Shown here one piece after another: positions 8,093 through 14,725 of a stretch of DNA of 26,300 nucleotides. Numbering within the stretch: the first letter of the stretch is position 1; every line of letters begins with the position of its first letter. Source of the DNA: an uncultured Anaerolineae bacterium (GTDB lineage Bacteria; Chloroflexota; Anaerolineae; Anaerolineales; Villigracilaceae); contig CAIRYE010000247.1 in the NCBI GenBank assembly GCA_903882765.1, positions 1-26,300 on the forward strand, given 5' to 3'. The notes beneath the pieces were generated by a model, which saw nothing but the letters and a program-made list of their open reading frames with translations, searched no databases and was not told where the DNA came from. The position numbers were made by a program, and so were the translations under genes.

Positions 8093-8617
8093 ATGAAAAA
8101 ATTCTATTTTCTAACATTCTGTTTTCTTATTCTTCTTACCGCGTGTATATCAAAAACGACCGCCGACCCACAGAACATTTCCACAACCACGAACCTCTGC
8201 CAATCAAAAGATCTGATCGCCAGCACCAATTCGATCAAGGTGGATTCCGATATTTTACAAGGCATTACCATCAGCAATACCTCCAAAACCGATTGCGTCC
8301 TAAAGGATCCCCCCACCATCGTAGTATTGAACAACGAAAAGACAGATATTACGGACTCACAGTTTTTGATCTCGTTTACCGGTGAGGCGAAGACTTCGGA
8401 TACTGTACTACTTGCTCGCGATGGTGGAAATCAGGTATTTACAATTCGCTGGATCTCTCCTTGCCTTCAAGAAAACCAGCCCGCCTATGTTCTCAATTTA
8501 GTAGTAGAACAAAATACCTATTTACCTATACCAAAAATAGAACAAGAATTCCCAAAATGCAAATCGAATGAAGAAAAGTTGACACTAAACCTATCCTATT
8601 TCACTTCTCCCCCCTAA
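8093..8617 (+). CDS. Predicted small lipoprotein, 174 residues, unknown function
   Basis: The start chosen is ATG 8093, preceded by GAGG at 8083-8086; ATG 8081 and 8039 lie in the same frame but the latter would overlap ligA. M-K-K-F-Y-F then a hydrophobic segment and L-L-T-A-C18 gives a convincing lipobox. The mature part is Thr/Ser/Asn-rich with four cysteines and a stretch around S-N-T-S-K-T-D-C-V-L that resembles the start of small secreted immunoglobulin-like domains such as DUF4232; this resemblance is weak. It is divergent from ligA with only 33 bases between them. No function is claimed. Confidence 0.75.
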   Translation: MKKFYFLTFCFLILLTACISKTTADPQNISTTTNLCQSKDLIASTNSIKVDSDILQGITISNTSKTDCVLKDPPTIVVLNNEKTDITDSQFLISFTGEAKTSDTVLLARDGGNQVFTIRWISPCLQENQPAYVLNLVVEQNTYLPIPKIEQEFPKCKSNEEKLTLNLSYFTSPP

Positions 8618-8648
8618 GAATAAGCACAAAATTGCTCAAATTGACCCC

Positions 8649-8678
8649 TTGACATTATTAGAATGTTTGTTCTATAAT
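8649..8678 (+). promoter_or_regulatory. Consensus sigma-70-type promoter for the membrane protein/transglycosylase unit
   Basis: A perfect -35 TTGACA (8649-8654) and a perfect -10 TATAAT (8673-8678) are separated by 18 bases, 46 bases before the start codon at 8724. It is the best promoter in the window. A perfect -35/-10 pair usually means strong transcription unless repressed, and two palindromes overlap it (see 8659-8703). Confidence 0.85.
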
Positions 8679-8703
8679 AGTTTTACATAGAACAATATTT
8701 CTA
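8659..8703 (+). promoter_or_regulatory. Two copies of a TAGAA-N6-TTCTA palindrome, probable repressor operators
   Basis: TAGAA-TGTTTG-TTCTA (8659-8674) fills the space between the -35 and -10 boxes, and TAGAA-CAATAT-TTCTA (8688-8703) lies just after the expected transcription start. Arm sequence and spacing are identical and the centres are 29 bases apart. Each site is also one base from GAAC-N4-GTTC, the core of the LexA box known from Gram-positive bacteria. A further nine-base inverted repeat, TTGTTCTAT (8667-8675) and ATAGAACAA (8687-8695), links the two. The placement suggests a dimeric repressor; its identity is unknown. Confidence 0.6.
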
Positions 8704-8723
8704 TTTTGAATAAGGAGAACGAA

Positions 8724-9446
8724 ATGAACACAACTTTAGGCATTCGTAAATTTGAACTCAATCTTCAAAAGATCGCTCAAAACAAAAATACAATTTTCGG
8801 TTTAATGCTATTCGCCGCTCTGATCGCTTTTGAGATCTTCAATTTCAGCACCACTGAATTCGCTTTAGTGGATGTCCTCGGCGGTCTTACCTTCGCCGGA
8901 TTAAAATGGGCCACCATTCTATCCTTCGCCTTTTGCGGTATCGATTTTGCGGGTGTCGCCAAATTATTCTCCCCATCTGATACCAAAGAAGAACCAATGG
9001 AAGTATGGTACCTCTTCGGCTCTTGGATCCTTGCCGCCGGAATGAACGCCACCCTAACCTGGTGGGGTGTTACCATCGCTATCAGCAGCCATGTCAGCCA
9101 AGGCTCAACCATCTTTTCGGGTGAAACGATCCAGAAAGTGGTCCCCGTCTTCGTTGCCGTAATGGTTTGGTTGATCCGCATTATGATCATCGGAAGCTTC
9201 ACCGCCTCAGGCGAGAAACTTTTTTCCGCCCCAGCTTCTCAGCCTTCCAACCGAAGAGCCGCCCCAATTGGCTACAATAATGTACCAGCAACCCAAGGCT
9301 ACTCCGCCTCCGCGTCCAACACATCCTTCAGAAGCGGCCAACCCGTAAAACCCCAATACAAACCCGTAAGCCGAGCTAACGAAGCTTACATGCAAACAAT
9401 GGAACCAAGTTACCACAATTTCAATGGCAAGAGCGCTTCAGACTAA
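8724..9446 (+). CDS. Four-helix membrane protein with low-complexity tail, 240 residues, unrecognised
   Basis: ATG 8724 is chosen because AAGGAG (8712-8717) sits six bases before it; a TTG at 8706 is in frame but precedes that site. Hydrophobic segments fall near 23-40, 48-75, 95-120 and 138-160. After residue ~165 the protein is a Pro/Ser/Gln/Asn-rich, basic tail without cysteine. The second helix region carries Cys71 and acidic residues. No family recognised. It is the first gene after the double-operator promoter and overlaps by 23 bases the most upstream start of a membrane-anchored lytic transglycosylase, so the two are probably made together. A role at the cell envelope, for instance a transport or appendage channel needing local wall opening, is speculation. 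Confidence 0.75.
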   Translation: MNTTLGIRKFELNLQKIAQNKNTIFGLMLFAALIAFEIFNFSTTEFALVDVLGGLTFAGLKWATILSFAFCGIDFAGVAKLFSPSDTKEEPMEVWYLFGSWILAAGMNATLTWWGVTIAISSHVSQGSTIFSGETIQKVVPVFVAVMVWLIRIMIIGSFTASGEKLFSAPASQPSNRRAAPIGYNNVPATQGYSASASNTSFRSGQPVKPQYKPVSRANEAYMQTMEPSYHNFNGKSASD

Positions 9447-10144
9447 CCCACCCACTCAAATGAACCAACTCTTCGACCAGCGCAACCGAAAACGTACATC
9501 CACCAGGCAGAAACCACCAGCTCGAGGTCCTCTGCCTGGACCATTTTTCCCGGTCTTAGTTTCGGTAGGTTTGGTCTTTTTCTTAGGGATCTTCCTCTAC
9601 ATCACTGTCAATGCCCCTGAAAAGAGTACAACAACCAGTACGTCTTCGATCGCAAATTTTTTTTTCACCCGAAGTAAAACATTGGGAACCGAAGATCTTG
9701 CAATGGGCGCAAGAAAACCAATTAGACCCCAATATCGTAGCCACCATCATTCAGATCGAATCCTGCGGTAATCCAAACGCGCGATCTGGCGCTGGCGCGA
9801 TGGGATTGTTTCAAGTTATGCCATTCCACTTTTACGATTACGAAGACCCCTTTGACCCCGATACAAACGCGCTGAGAGGGTTAGGGTATCTAGCAAGTTC
9901 TCTCGAATATGCTGATGGGATTCCTTATTACGCTTTTGCGGGTTACAACGGAGGTATCGGAATTATGGATTCGAGCGAAGTCTTTTGGCCGGATGAAACG
10001 ATTGATTACGCCTATTGGGGTTCAGGAATTTACCAAGATGCGATCGACCTTCAAACCAATTCACCTCGATTGGAAGAATGGTTCTCCTCTGGAGGCACAT
10101 CCCTATGTGAAAAAGCCAGTGAAGCGATCGCGGCTCAATACTAA
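9424..10144 (+). CDS. Membrane-anchored lytic transglycosylase (SLT domain), reading frame interrupted at a T9 run
   Basis: Two overlapping frames together make one plausible protein of about 239 residues. The first (from ATG 9424, or ATG 9460) encodes a basic, Pro-rich N-terminus and one transmembrane helix near residues 42-61. The second, open from ATG 9611 to 10144, encodes an SLT/lysozyme-fold domain: I-Q-I-E-S-C-G-N-P with the catalytic glutamate (codon 9758-9760), G-A-M-G-L-F-Q-V-M-P, and Y-A-F-A-G-Y-N-G-G. The frames join at AAA plus nine T (9657-9665): one T fewer would give a continuous protein. Such enzymes cleave peptidoglycan glycan strands. Without the join, the catalytic part would lack its membrane anchor, and the first frame would stop at 9771. 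Causes could be a homopolymer sequencing error, transcriptional slippage, ribosomal +1 shifting, or a real mutation. It follows the membrane protein gene directly and has no Shine-Dalgarno of its own. Confidence 0.75.
9657..9665 (+). other. Run of nine T at the frame break of the transglycosylase gene
   Basis: Nine consecutive T preceded by three A. The upstream frame reads AAT-TTT-TTT-TTC; removing one T gives AAT-TTT-TTT-TCA and enters the SLT-domain frame. Homopolymers of this length are known sites of RNA-polymerase slippage and of read-length errors. Confidence 0.7.
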
Positions 10145-10146
10145 AC

Positions 10147-11520
10147 TTAGCTAAGTGGAAGTTCAACGATAAAAGTAGTACCTTCACCGACAACTGAATC
10201 TACAAAGATCTTCCCACTATGTGCCACCACGATCTTCTGCGCGATCGAAAGCCCTAAACCATACCCGCCGATCTTCGATCGCGTCCGCGATTTTTCTCCC
10301 CGATAAAAACGATCAAAAATATGGTCGATCTCTTTTGAGGCGATACCCGGACCATTGTCCTCAATGGTCACCCGAGCAATACCCTCACCTTTCACTAGTT
10401 TTACAATTACGGTTCCGTTTGCCGGGGTATAACTGATCGCGTTTGAGATCAAGTTGATAAACACTTGCTTTAAGCGATCACGATCCCCGCTCACCATGGT
10501 TTGGTCGATCTCGACCAGTTTTAATTCCACCTTATCTTTTGCCAATACCCTCAGCTGCTGAAAACTATCGATCAACAACTCATCCAACGCTACCGGTTTA
10601 TAAGTGAGCGCCAGTTTGCCAGATTCTGCCTGCGCGAGCAACAAAAGATCGCCAACCATTCGGGTCAGCCGATCGACCTCTTCTTTGATCGTAGAAATGG
10701 ATTCTTCATCCGGCCCAAATTTCTGAATTAGATCCGCGTTCCCTTTGATCACGGTCAGCGGAGTTCTCAACTCGTGCGATACATCCGCCAAAAAACGTTG
10801 CTGGGCGGTAAAAAGCGTTTCCAGCCGAGCTAATGTGTTATTAAAAGTACGGATCAACGAACCCACTTCATCTGCCGGAGAATAATCCTCTGGGATGCGT
10901 CGGGAAAGATCATGAGTTTGGCTGATCTGCTCCGCTGTTTCGGTAAGCATGGTCAATGGTTCCAGCGAGCGGTTCACCGTTAGCCACGATGCGAAAGAGA
11001 GGAACACCATCGAGATCAACGTCACCGATATGAGGATCAGGATCAGGGATCGTTGAATAGAATCGATCAAGTTGAGGTTCATTCCAGCCATCAGCAACCC
11101 AACTTGCCTTTCACCAGCGAAAAGAGGAACCGACAAAACCCTCAGGTGTATATCGCTCAATTTAACATCGTTCGTTACAGTAGTGTTATAGCTAAAACCC
11201 GCCGAGTCGAGGGGAACGGTGATATTTTGAATACCAGGGGAACTCATCTTAAGCTGGTTCGCGCGATCCCAATATTGAACATAAACACCAGCGGTCAATT
11301 CAAGCGTGGGCAAGGTGATCACATCCAATTCGCCAACATTGGATACTTTGGAATTGTTGATAATTTCAGTTACAGTTTGATTGAGGGTGTTATTCACCTG
11401 ATCGAGCAATAATCGGCTGATCAGAAGATAGATGACGATACCAAATAATAAGATCACTCCGCCAAGCAAGGTGGTATTGAGGAGTGTTAGCCGTGTCCGT
11501 AAAGATAATGAGGTGAACAA
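10147..11520 (-). CDS. Membrane sensor histidine kinase (HAMP, HisKA, HATPase_c)
   Basis: The 457-residue protein has a helix at about 12-36, an extracytoplasmic sensor region of about 115 residues, a second helix at about 158-182, a HAMP linker (~183-235), H-box F-L-A-D-V-S-H249-E-L-R-T-P-L-T with the phosphorylated histidine, N-box N-L-I-S-N-A, G1 box E-D-N-G-P-G-I and G2 box G-Y-G-L-G-L-S-I. It is a class I kinase, the partner of the OmpR-type regulator encoded just upstream. The only usable start is TTG 11520, with a weak GGA six bases before it; no in-frame ATG occurs for the next 90 codons. The ORF is in the same frame as the regulator, seven codons after its TAA. The gene ends two bases from the convergent transglycosylase gene, with no terminator between them. 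Confidence 0.93.
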   Translation of the reverse strand: MFTSLSLRTRLTLLNTTLLGGVILLFGIVIYLLISRLLLDQVNNTLNQTVTEIINNSKVSNVGELDVITLPTLELTAGVYVQYWDRANQLKMSSPGIQNITVPLDSAGFSYNTTVTNDVKLSDIHLRVLSVPLFAGERQVGLLMAGMNLNLIDSIQRSLILILISVTLISMVFLSFASWLTVNRSLEPLTMLTETAEQISQTHDLSRRIPEDYSPADEVGSLIRTFNNTLARLETLFTAQQRFLADVSHELRTPLTVIKGNADLIQKFGPDEESISTIKEEVDRLTRMVGDLLLLAQAESGKLALTYKPVALDELLIDSFQQLRVLAKDKVELKLVEIDQTMVSGDRDRLKQVFINLISNAISYTPANGTVIVKLVKGEGIARVTIEDNGPGIASKEIDHIFDRFYRGEKSRTRSKIGGYGLGLSIAQKIVVAHSGKIFVDSVVGEGTTFIVELPLS

Positions 11521-11538
11521 TGAATTTCCAACGACGCT

Positions 11539-12216
11539 TTAAGGGGTTTCTTTGAGAACGTAACCAACGCCTCGAACAGTATGGATCAACCGAGGTTGGC
11601 CGGATTCTTCCAATTTTTGCCGTAAGTATCGAATATATACCTCGAGCACGTTCGATTCCCCGCCAAAATCGTACCCCCACACCCGGTCAAATAAGACCTC
11701 GCGCGTCATTACCTGCCGGGGGTGTCGCAGAAATAACTCAACCAGTTCAAATTCTTTGGCGGTAAGGGCTATGAGCTTATCACCCCGGTAAACTTCATGG
11801 GTTCCAACATCCAAACTGAGGTCAGCGAATTTCAGCCCTTGTACACGATCGGTCTGTGTTCTTCGCAAAAGTGCTCGAATACGAGCTAATAATTCATCGA
11901 GGTTGAACGGTTTGACCATATAATCATCCGCCCCAGCATCTAATCCTTGGATCCGATCCTCAACAGTGTCCTTAGCCGTCAGCATCAGCACAGGGATCGA
12001 TCCCCCCATACGCAGCCGATGACAAACCTCCAGACCATCCAACCCTGGCAGCATCCAATCCAAAACAACCAGGTCCGGAGCGTTATCGCGTGCCTTTACC
12101 AAACCGGTTTTACCATCCGGAGCACACTCCACGTTATAGCCTTCATAAGCCAAACCACGTTGTAATAGTTTGGAGATGGATGGGTCATCTTCAATGATCA
12201 GAATTCTTTCATTCAT
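11539..12216 (-). CDS. OmpR/PhoB-family response regulator
   Basis: 225 residues. Receiver domain: E9-D10-D11 acidic pocket, phospho-acceptor D53 in V-V-L-D-W-M-L-P-G, T80, and K102 in V-K-P-F. C-terminal winged-helix DNA-binding domain with L-T-A-K-E-F-E-L-V-E-L-F-L-R-H-P, V-W-G-Y-D-F and V-D/E-V-Y-I-R-Y-L-R-Q-K-L typical of OmpR proteins, ending T-V-R-G-V-G-Y-V-L. ATG 12216 is chosen because AAGGAG lies at 12228-12223 on the minus strand, six bases ahead; a longer frame to 12273 would overlap the promoter region. It is the first gene of a two-gene unit with the kinase. Target genes cannot be told; an auto-regulated promoter is common for this family. Confidence 0.95.
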   Translation of the reverse strand: MNERILIIEDDPSISKLLQRGLAYEGYNVECAPDGKTGLVKARDNAPDLVVLDWMLPGLDGLEVCHRLRMGGSIPVLMLTAKDTVEDRIQGLDAGADDYMVKPFNLDELLARIRALLRRTQTDRVQGLKFADLSLDVGTHEVYRGDKLIALTAKEFELVELFLRHPRQVMTREVLFDRVWGYDFGGESNVLEVYIRYLRQKLEESGQPRLIHTVRGVGYVLKETP

Positions 12217-12240
12217 TAGCTGCTCCTTGTTATAAATTAA

Positions 12241-12263
12241 ATTATACTCAATGCTGGTAGAAT
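12241..12263. promoter_or_regulatory. Divergent promoter region between the regulator and the sugar transferase
   Basis: In the 62 bases between the two start codons, TATAAT is read on the minus strand at 12246-12241 towards the regulator, and TAGAAT on the plus strand at 12258-12263 towards the sugar transferase, only 15 bases before its ATG. Neither has a good -35 box. The plus-strand transcript would have a very short leader, in line with the lack of a Shine-Dalgarno at 12279. Confidence 0.35.
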
Positions 12264-12278
12264 AAATTTGCATAAATT

Positions 12279-12875
12279 ATGAAACGTATCTTTGATCTGG
12301 TAATTTCCACCGTCCTACTTATTCTTTTATCACCGCTCCTATTGGTCCTTTCCGCGCTGGTTCTCCTTTTTAATGGAGCGCCGATTCTGTTCACACAACC
12401 TCGTCCCGGGTACCGCGGCAAGATTTTCAATATCTATAAATTCCGAACCATGGCGCAAACAAAAAATAGCGATGGCACTGATATGCCAGATTCTGTTCGT
12501 ATCACGCCCTTTGGCAATTTCCTGCGAAAATTCAGCCTGGATGAATTACCCGAATTACTAAATATATTTTTAGGTCAAATGAGCTTCGTCGGACCTCGAC
12601 CTTTACTAGTTCAGTACCTCAGCCGTTATAACGTGGAGCAAAATCGCCGCCACGATGTGCTGCCTGGCCTAACGGGCTGGGCCCAGATCAACGGGCGAAA
12701 TGCCATTAGTTGGGATGAAAAATTCAAATTGGATGTATGGTATGTAGACCACCAAAGTTTTTGGTTAGATCTAAAAATAATGGCCATAACTTTGCTGAAA
12801 GTGATTAAGAAGGAAGGTATTAGCCAGCCTGGCCATGCCACCTCAGAAGAATTTATGGGAAACGACAAGATTTAA
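12279..12875 (+). CDS. Single-domain polyprenyl-phosphate sugar-1-phosphate transferase (PglC-like)
   Basis: 198 residues, the size of the minimal bacterial sugar transferase fold (PF02397 family). It has one hydrophobic N-terminal segment at about 7-32, then Q40-P-R-P-G, Y-K-F-R-T-M (53-58), the catalytic Asp-Glu dyad D88-E89 in S-L-D-E-L-P-E-L, F-V-G-P-R-P-L (103-109) and P-G-L-T-G-W-A-Q-I-N-G-R (129-140). Family members move a sugar phosphate from UDP-sugar to undecaprenyl phosphate at the membrane, starting exopolysaccharide, glycoprotein or capsule synthesis. No glycosyltransferase cluster lies beside it in this window, so it looks like a stand-alone gene. The sugar donor cannot be read from the sequence. 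There is no Shine-Dalgarno at ATG 12279. Confidence 0.9.
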   Translation: MKRIFDLVISTVLLILLSPLLLVLSALVLLFNGAPILFTQPRPGYRGKIFNIYKFRTMAQTKNSDGTDMPDSVRITPFGNFLRKFSLDELPELLNIFLGQMSFVGPRPLLVQYLSRYNVEQNRRHDVLPGLTGWAQINGRNAISWDEKFKLDVWYVDHQSFWLDLKIMAITLLKVIKKEGISQPGHATSEEFMGNDKI

Positions 12876-12907
12876 TTGGACAATACTCATCCAATTTGGG
12901 ATATAAT
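12874..12907 (+). promoter_or_regulatory. Probable osmC promoter with an overlapping inverted repeat
   Basis: TATAAT at 12902-12907 has a TTGGAC at 12876-12881 upstream, spaced 20 bases, which is long. An inverted repeat AATTGGA (12874-12880) and TCCAATT (12890-12896), spaced nine bases, overlaps the -35 region and could be a regulator site or a weak hairpin. The hexamer resemblance is good for the -10 only. Confidence 0.45.
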
Positions 12908-12939
12908 ACTGTTCATCAAATATTAGAAAGGTATTTATA

Positions 12940-13356
12940 ATGACAACTCGCTCTTCAACAGCTGTTTGGAATGGAACTTTAAAGGATGGCGCTGGAACAA
13001 TGAAAGTTGGAAATGGCGCTTACGAAGGTCCTTACACTTATGCCTCTAGGTTCGAAACCGGTAATGGCACCAATCCTGAGGAATTGATCGGAGCTGCCCA
13101 CGCGGGTTGCTATTCGATGTTTCTTTCCGCGCTTCTTACAAAGGCTGGCTTCACTCCTACTAGCATTTCAACCGAAGCCAAGGTACATCTAACCGAAGGC
13201 CCTACCATTAGCTTGATCGAACTAACCACCATCGCTGTCGTTCCCGGTGTTTCCACCGAAGTGTTTCAGGAAATAGCCCTTGAAGCCAAGGCAAAATGTC
13301 CCGTTTCAAAGGTATTATCCGGCGCTGAGATTACTCTGAACGCAACCCTCTCCTAA
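12940..13356 (+). CDS. osmC: OsmC/Ohr-family organic hydroperoxide reductase
   Basis: 138 residues, full length for the family. The two redox cysteines are present: C57 in A-H-A-G-C-Y-S-M and C120 in K-A-K-C-P-V-S-K-V-L, with N45-P-E-E-L-I-G-A-A before the first. Such enzymes reduce organic peroxides using a thiol reductant and are cytoplasmic. The pattern N-G-T-L-K-D-G-x-G at the N-terminus is nearer to OsmC than to Ohr. GAAAGG precedes the ATG by about eight bases. It has its own promoter-like sequence and a strong terminator, so it is probably a single-gene unit. Confidence 0.93.
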   Translation: MTTRSSTAVWNGTLKDGAGTMKVGNGAYEGPYTYASRFETGNGTNPEELIGAAHAGCYSMFLSALLTKAGFTPTSISTEAKVHLTEGPTISLIELTTIAVVPGVSTEVFQEIALEAKAKCPVSKVLSGAEITLNATLS

Positions 13357-13374
13357 GTTAATCTTTGAGAAAAT

Positions 13375-13404
13375 AAAAACTCGCGTTTTATTACGCGAGT
13401 TTTT
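13375..13404. terminator. Bidirectional intrinsic terminator after osmC
   Basis: AAAAACTCGCGT (13375-13386) pairs perfectly with ACGCGAGTTTTT (13393-13404) around a six-base loop, with more T after it. It serves osmC on the plus strand and the small membrane-protein gene, ending at 13405, on the minus strand. Confidence 0.88.
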
Positions 13405-13653
13405 TTATTTTTTGTTAGTGGTTTTAACAAACCAAAAATGAAATATGATAGGAATCAGTATCAATAGATATGCCAACGCCGCTATAATAATCACGCCATC
13501 GGTGTTTCCTAATGATGCGCTAGAATTGATCGGCAGAATGACACCAGTGGTATTTGTAGGATCACTAAGGGAAAAGATGTCTAACTGTGCTCCGATAAAT
13601 AACAGCAGGAAGATCGTTGATACGGCGATAAGGATAATAATTAGTTTGCTCAT
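13405..13653 (-). CDS. Small two-helix membrane protein, 82 residues, unknown
   Basis: The product starts M-S-K-L and has two hydrophobic segments, about residues 4-22 and 53-72, joined by a polar Ser/Thr/Asn-rich loop, and ends in a basic K-K tail. No family recognised. An in-frame GTG at 13686 would add 11 residues but falls within a palindrome and lacks a Shine-Dalgarno; ATG 13653 is preferred although it also lacks one. The gene ends exactly at the terminator it shares with osmC. Confidence 0.6.
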   Translation of the reverse strand: MSKLIIILIAVSTIFLLLFIGAQLDIFSLSDPTNTTGVILPINSSASLGNTDGVIIIAALAYLLILIPIIFHFWFVKTTNKK

Positions 13654-13670
13654 AGGTAAGGGTTCTGAAC

Positions 13671-13688
13671 GGGTGATATATTTCACCC
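13671..13688 (-). promoter_or_regulatory. 18-base palindrome upstream of the small membrane-protein gene
   Basis: GGGTGA (13671-13676) and TCACCC (13683-13688) are a perfect six-base inverted repeat with a six-base TATATT spacer, 18 bases before ATG 13653. The size and half-site spacing fit a dimeric transcription factor. Alternatively it is a small hairpin in the leader. Confidence 0.4.
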
Positions 13689-13732
13689 AATTTTTCCATT
13701 CTCAAAAAGGAATATCATCAAAGAGCATAATT

Positions 13733-13809
13733 TTCTAAAAGTATAATCGAGTTCTAAAAATATGGCTTGGGTACTCCTGATCTTAGCTTTTGATCTGATT
13801 TTTTAGAAC
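13733..13809. repeat. TTCTAAAA direct repeats and a 10-bp inverted repeat
   Basis: TTCTAAAAGTAT (13733-13744) and TTCTAAAAATAT (13752-13763) are an 11/12 direct repeat with a 19-base period. GTTCTAAAAA (13751-13760) is repeated in inverted form as TTTTTAGAAC (13800-13809), enclosing 39 bases. This could be a long-loop stem, spaced regulator sites, or the ends of a very small decayed element. Confidence 0.5.
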
Positions 13810-13997
13810 GAATTCACCTCAAGCGGGTTATATTTTTGATGAAGTTTTTTCTTTCAATGATAGAATATATTCTCATCAATTCGGTTGTAATTATCCAATA
13901 TGCAGAACCTGTTTTTTTTACAGAATTACATCACTACTCAAATTCAGGCTAATTAATTATCTCGAATCGCCTGATGAGGTTTATAAACAATTTGTTG

Positions 13998-14028
13998 TTC
14001 AGAATAGGTGAATTATTCTGAATTTTTT
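13998..14028 (+). terminator. Terminator-like hairpin in the act operon leader
   Basis: TTCAGAATA (13998-14006) pairs perfectly with TATTCTGAA (14014-14022) around a seven-base loop and runs into six T and a further T-rich stretch. It is oriented for plus-strand transcripts and ends 64 bases before the actA start. The stem is AT-rich, so strength is uncertain. It may attenuate the operon or end a small upstream transcript. Confidence 0.5.
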
Positions 14029-14092
14029 ATTATTTTTCGCATTTTAAAATTTTGTATACGTTGTATTGAAAGAAAAAAAAGCAGGAGAGACT

Positions 14093-14668
14093 ATGCAGAA
14101 AGTTTTAGACCTTATTAAAAATCCATCCTTTAAGATAGCTATCCTTGTGTTTGTACTGGTAGCTTTCAGCGCTGGCCTGGTGGGTATTTATTTCACCCAG
14201 ATCCCTCCAGAACAACCGATCCTCTTTCCGCACAATCGCCACGTGAACTTGCAGATCCAATGTTTGTATTGCCATTCCGGCGCTTGGAAACAAGCCTCAG
14301 CAGGTTTGCCAACCGAACAAAAATGTTGGGCTTGCCACGGACAACTAAAGAAGTACTTCGATCCGGTTGTCCCCGTCTCTGAGTGGCCGATCGAGTTGCA
14401 AAAACTAAACGATTACGCCGTCAACAACAAACCCATTAAATGGGTGCCGGTTTACCAAGTGCCCGATTTTGTTCATTTCAATCACCGACCCCACGTTGCC
14501 AAAGGCGTAGCCTGCGAAACCTGCCACGGTGATATGAGCAAAAAGACGGTTGCCACTCTTGAACAGACCGTGAACATGGGCTGGTGTATCGATTGCCACA
14601 CCAAAAAATCAGCAAACGACCCTGTTTTGCAAGCCAAATTATTGGATTGCGGCACATGCCATTACTAA
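14093..14668 (+). CDS. actA: Alternative complex III subunit ActA, pentahaem cytochrome c
   Basis: 191 residues from ATG 14093, with AGGAG at 14083-14087; an in-frame TTG at 14066 is upstream of that site and rejected. One N-terminal membrane helix (about 15-35) is followed by five CxxCH haem motifs: C57-L-Y-C-H61, C78-W-A-C-H82, C141-E-T-C-H145, C165-I-D-C-H169 and C186-G-T-C-H190, the last at the very C-terminus. It should sit on the outer face of the membrane and carry electrons from the ActB2 iron-sulfur chain. ActA of known complexes is also a five-haem, single-helix protein. First gene of the act operon; a terminator-like hairpin precedes it. Confidence 0.95.
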   Translation: MQKVLDLIKNPSFKIAILVFVLVAFSAGLVGIYFTQIPPEQPILFPHNRHVNLQIQCLYCHSGAWKQASAGLPTEQKCWACHGQLKKYFDPVVPVSEWPIELQKLNDYAVNNKPIKWVPVYQVPDFVHFNHRPHVAKGVACETCHGDMSKKTVATLEQTVNMGWCIDCHTKKSANDPVLQAKLLDCGTCHY

Positions 14669-14725
14669 ACCTCCACAGGCAGAATTCAGTGATGGTGGAT
14701 TTTGTTGTGTTGAAAGGAAAAATAA

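Larger units (their letters stand above)
13689..14092. other. AT-rich intergenic region before the act operon, no gene seen
   Basis: About 400 bases with no convincing ORF on either strand. It holds a cluster of TTCTAAAA repeats with a large inverted repeat (13733-13809), a perfect 12-base palindrome AGAATATATTCT (13862-13873) flanked by TGAT and ATCA, a run of eight T at 13912-13919, and a terminator-like hairpin at 13998-14028. A candidate promoter TTGATG (13836-13841) and TAGAAT (13861-13866) with 19-base spacing would read towards that hairpin. No clear consensus promoter for actA was found. Confidence 0.6.

Noticed and set aside
10145..10156. Perfect palindrome ACTTAGCTAAGT at the convergent ends of two genes
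   Set aside because: Only six pairs, no loop and no T-run; it overlaps the kinase stop codon and is compatible with chance.
14066..14092. TTG start nine codons before the chosen actA start
   Set aside because: The Shine-Dalgarno AGGAG at 14083-14087 lies after it, so ATG 14093 is the real start.
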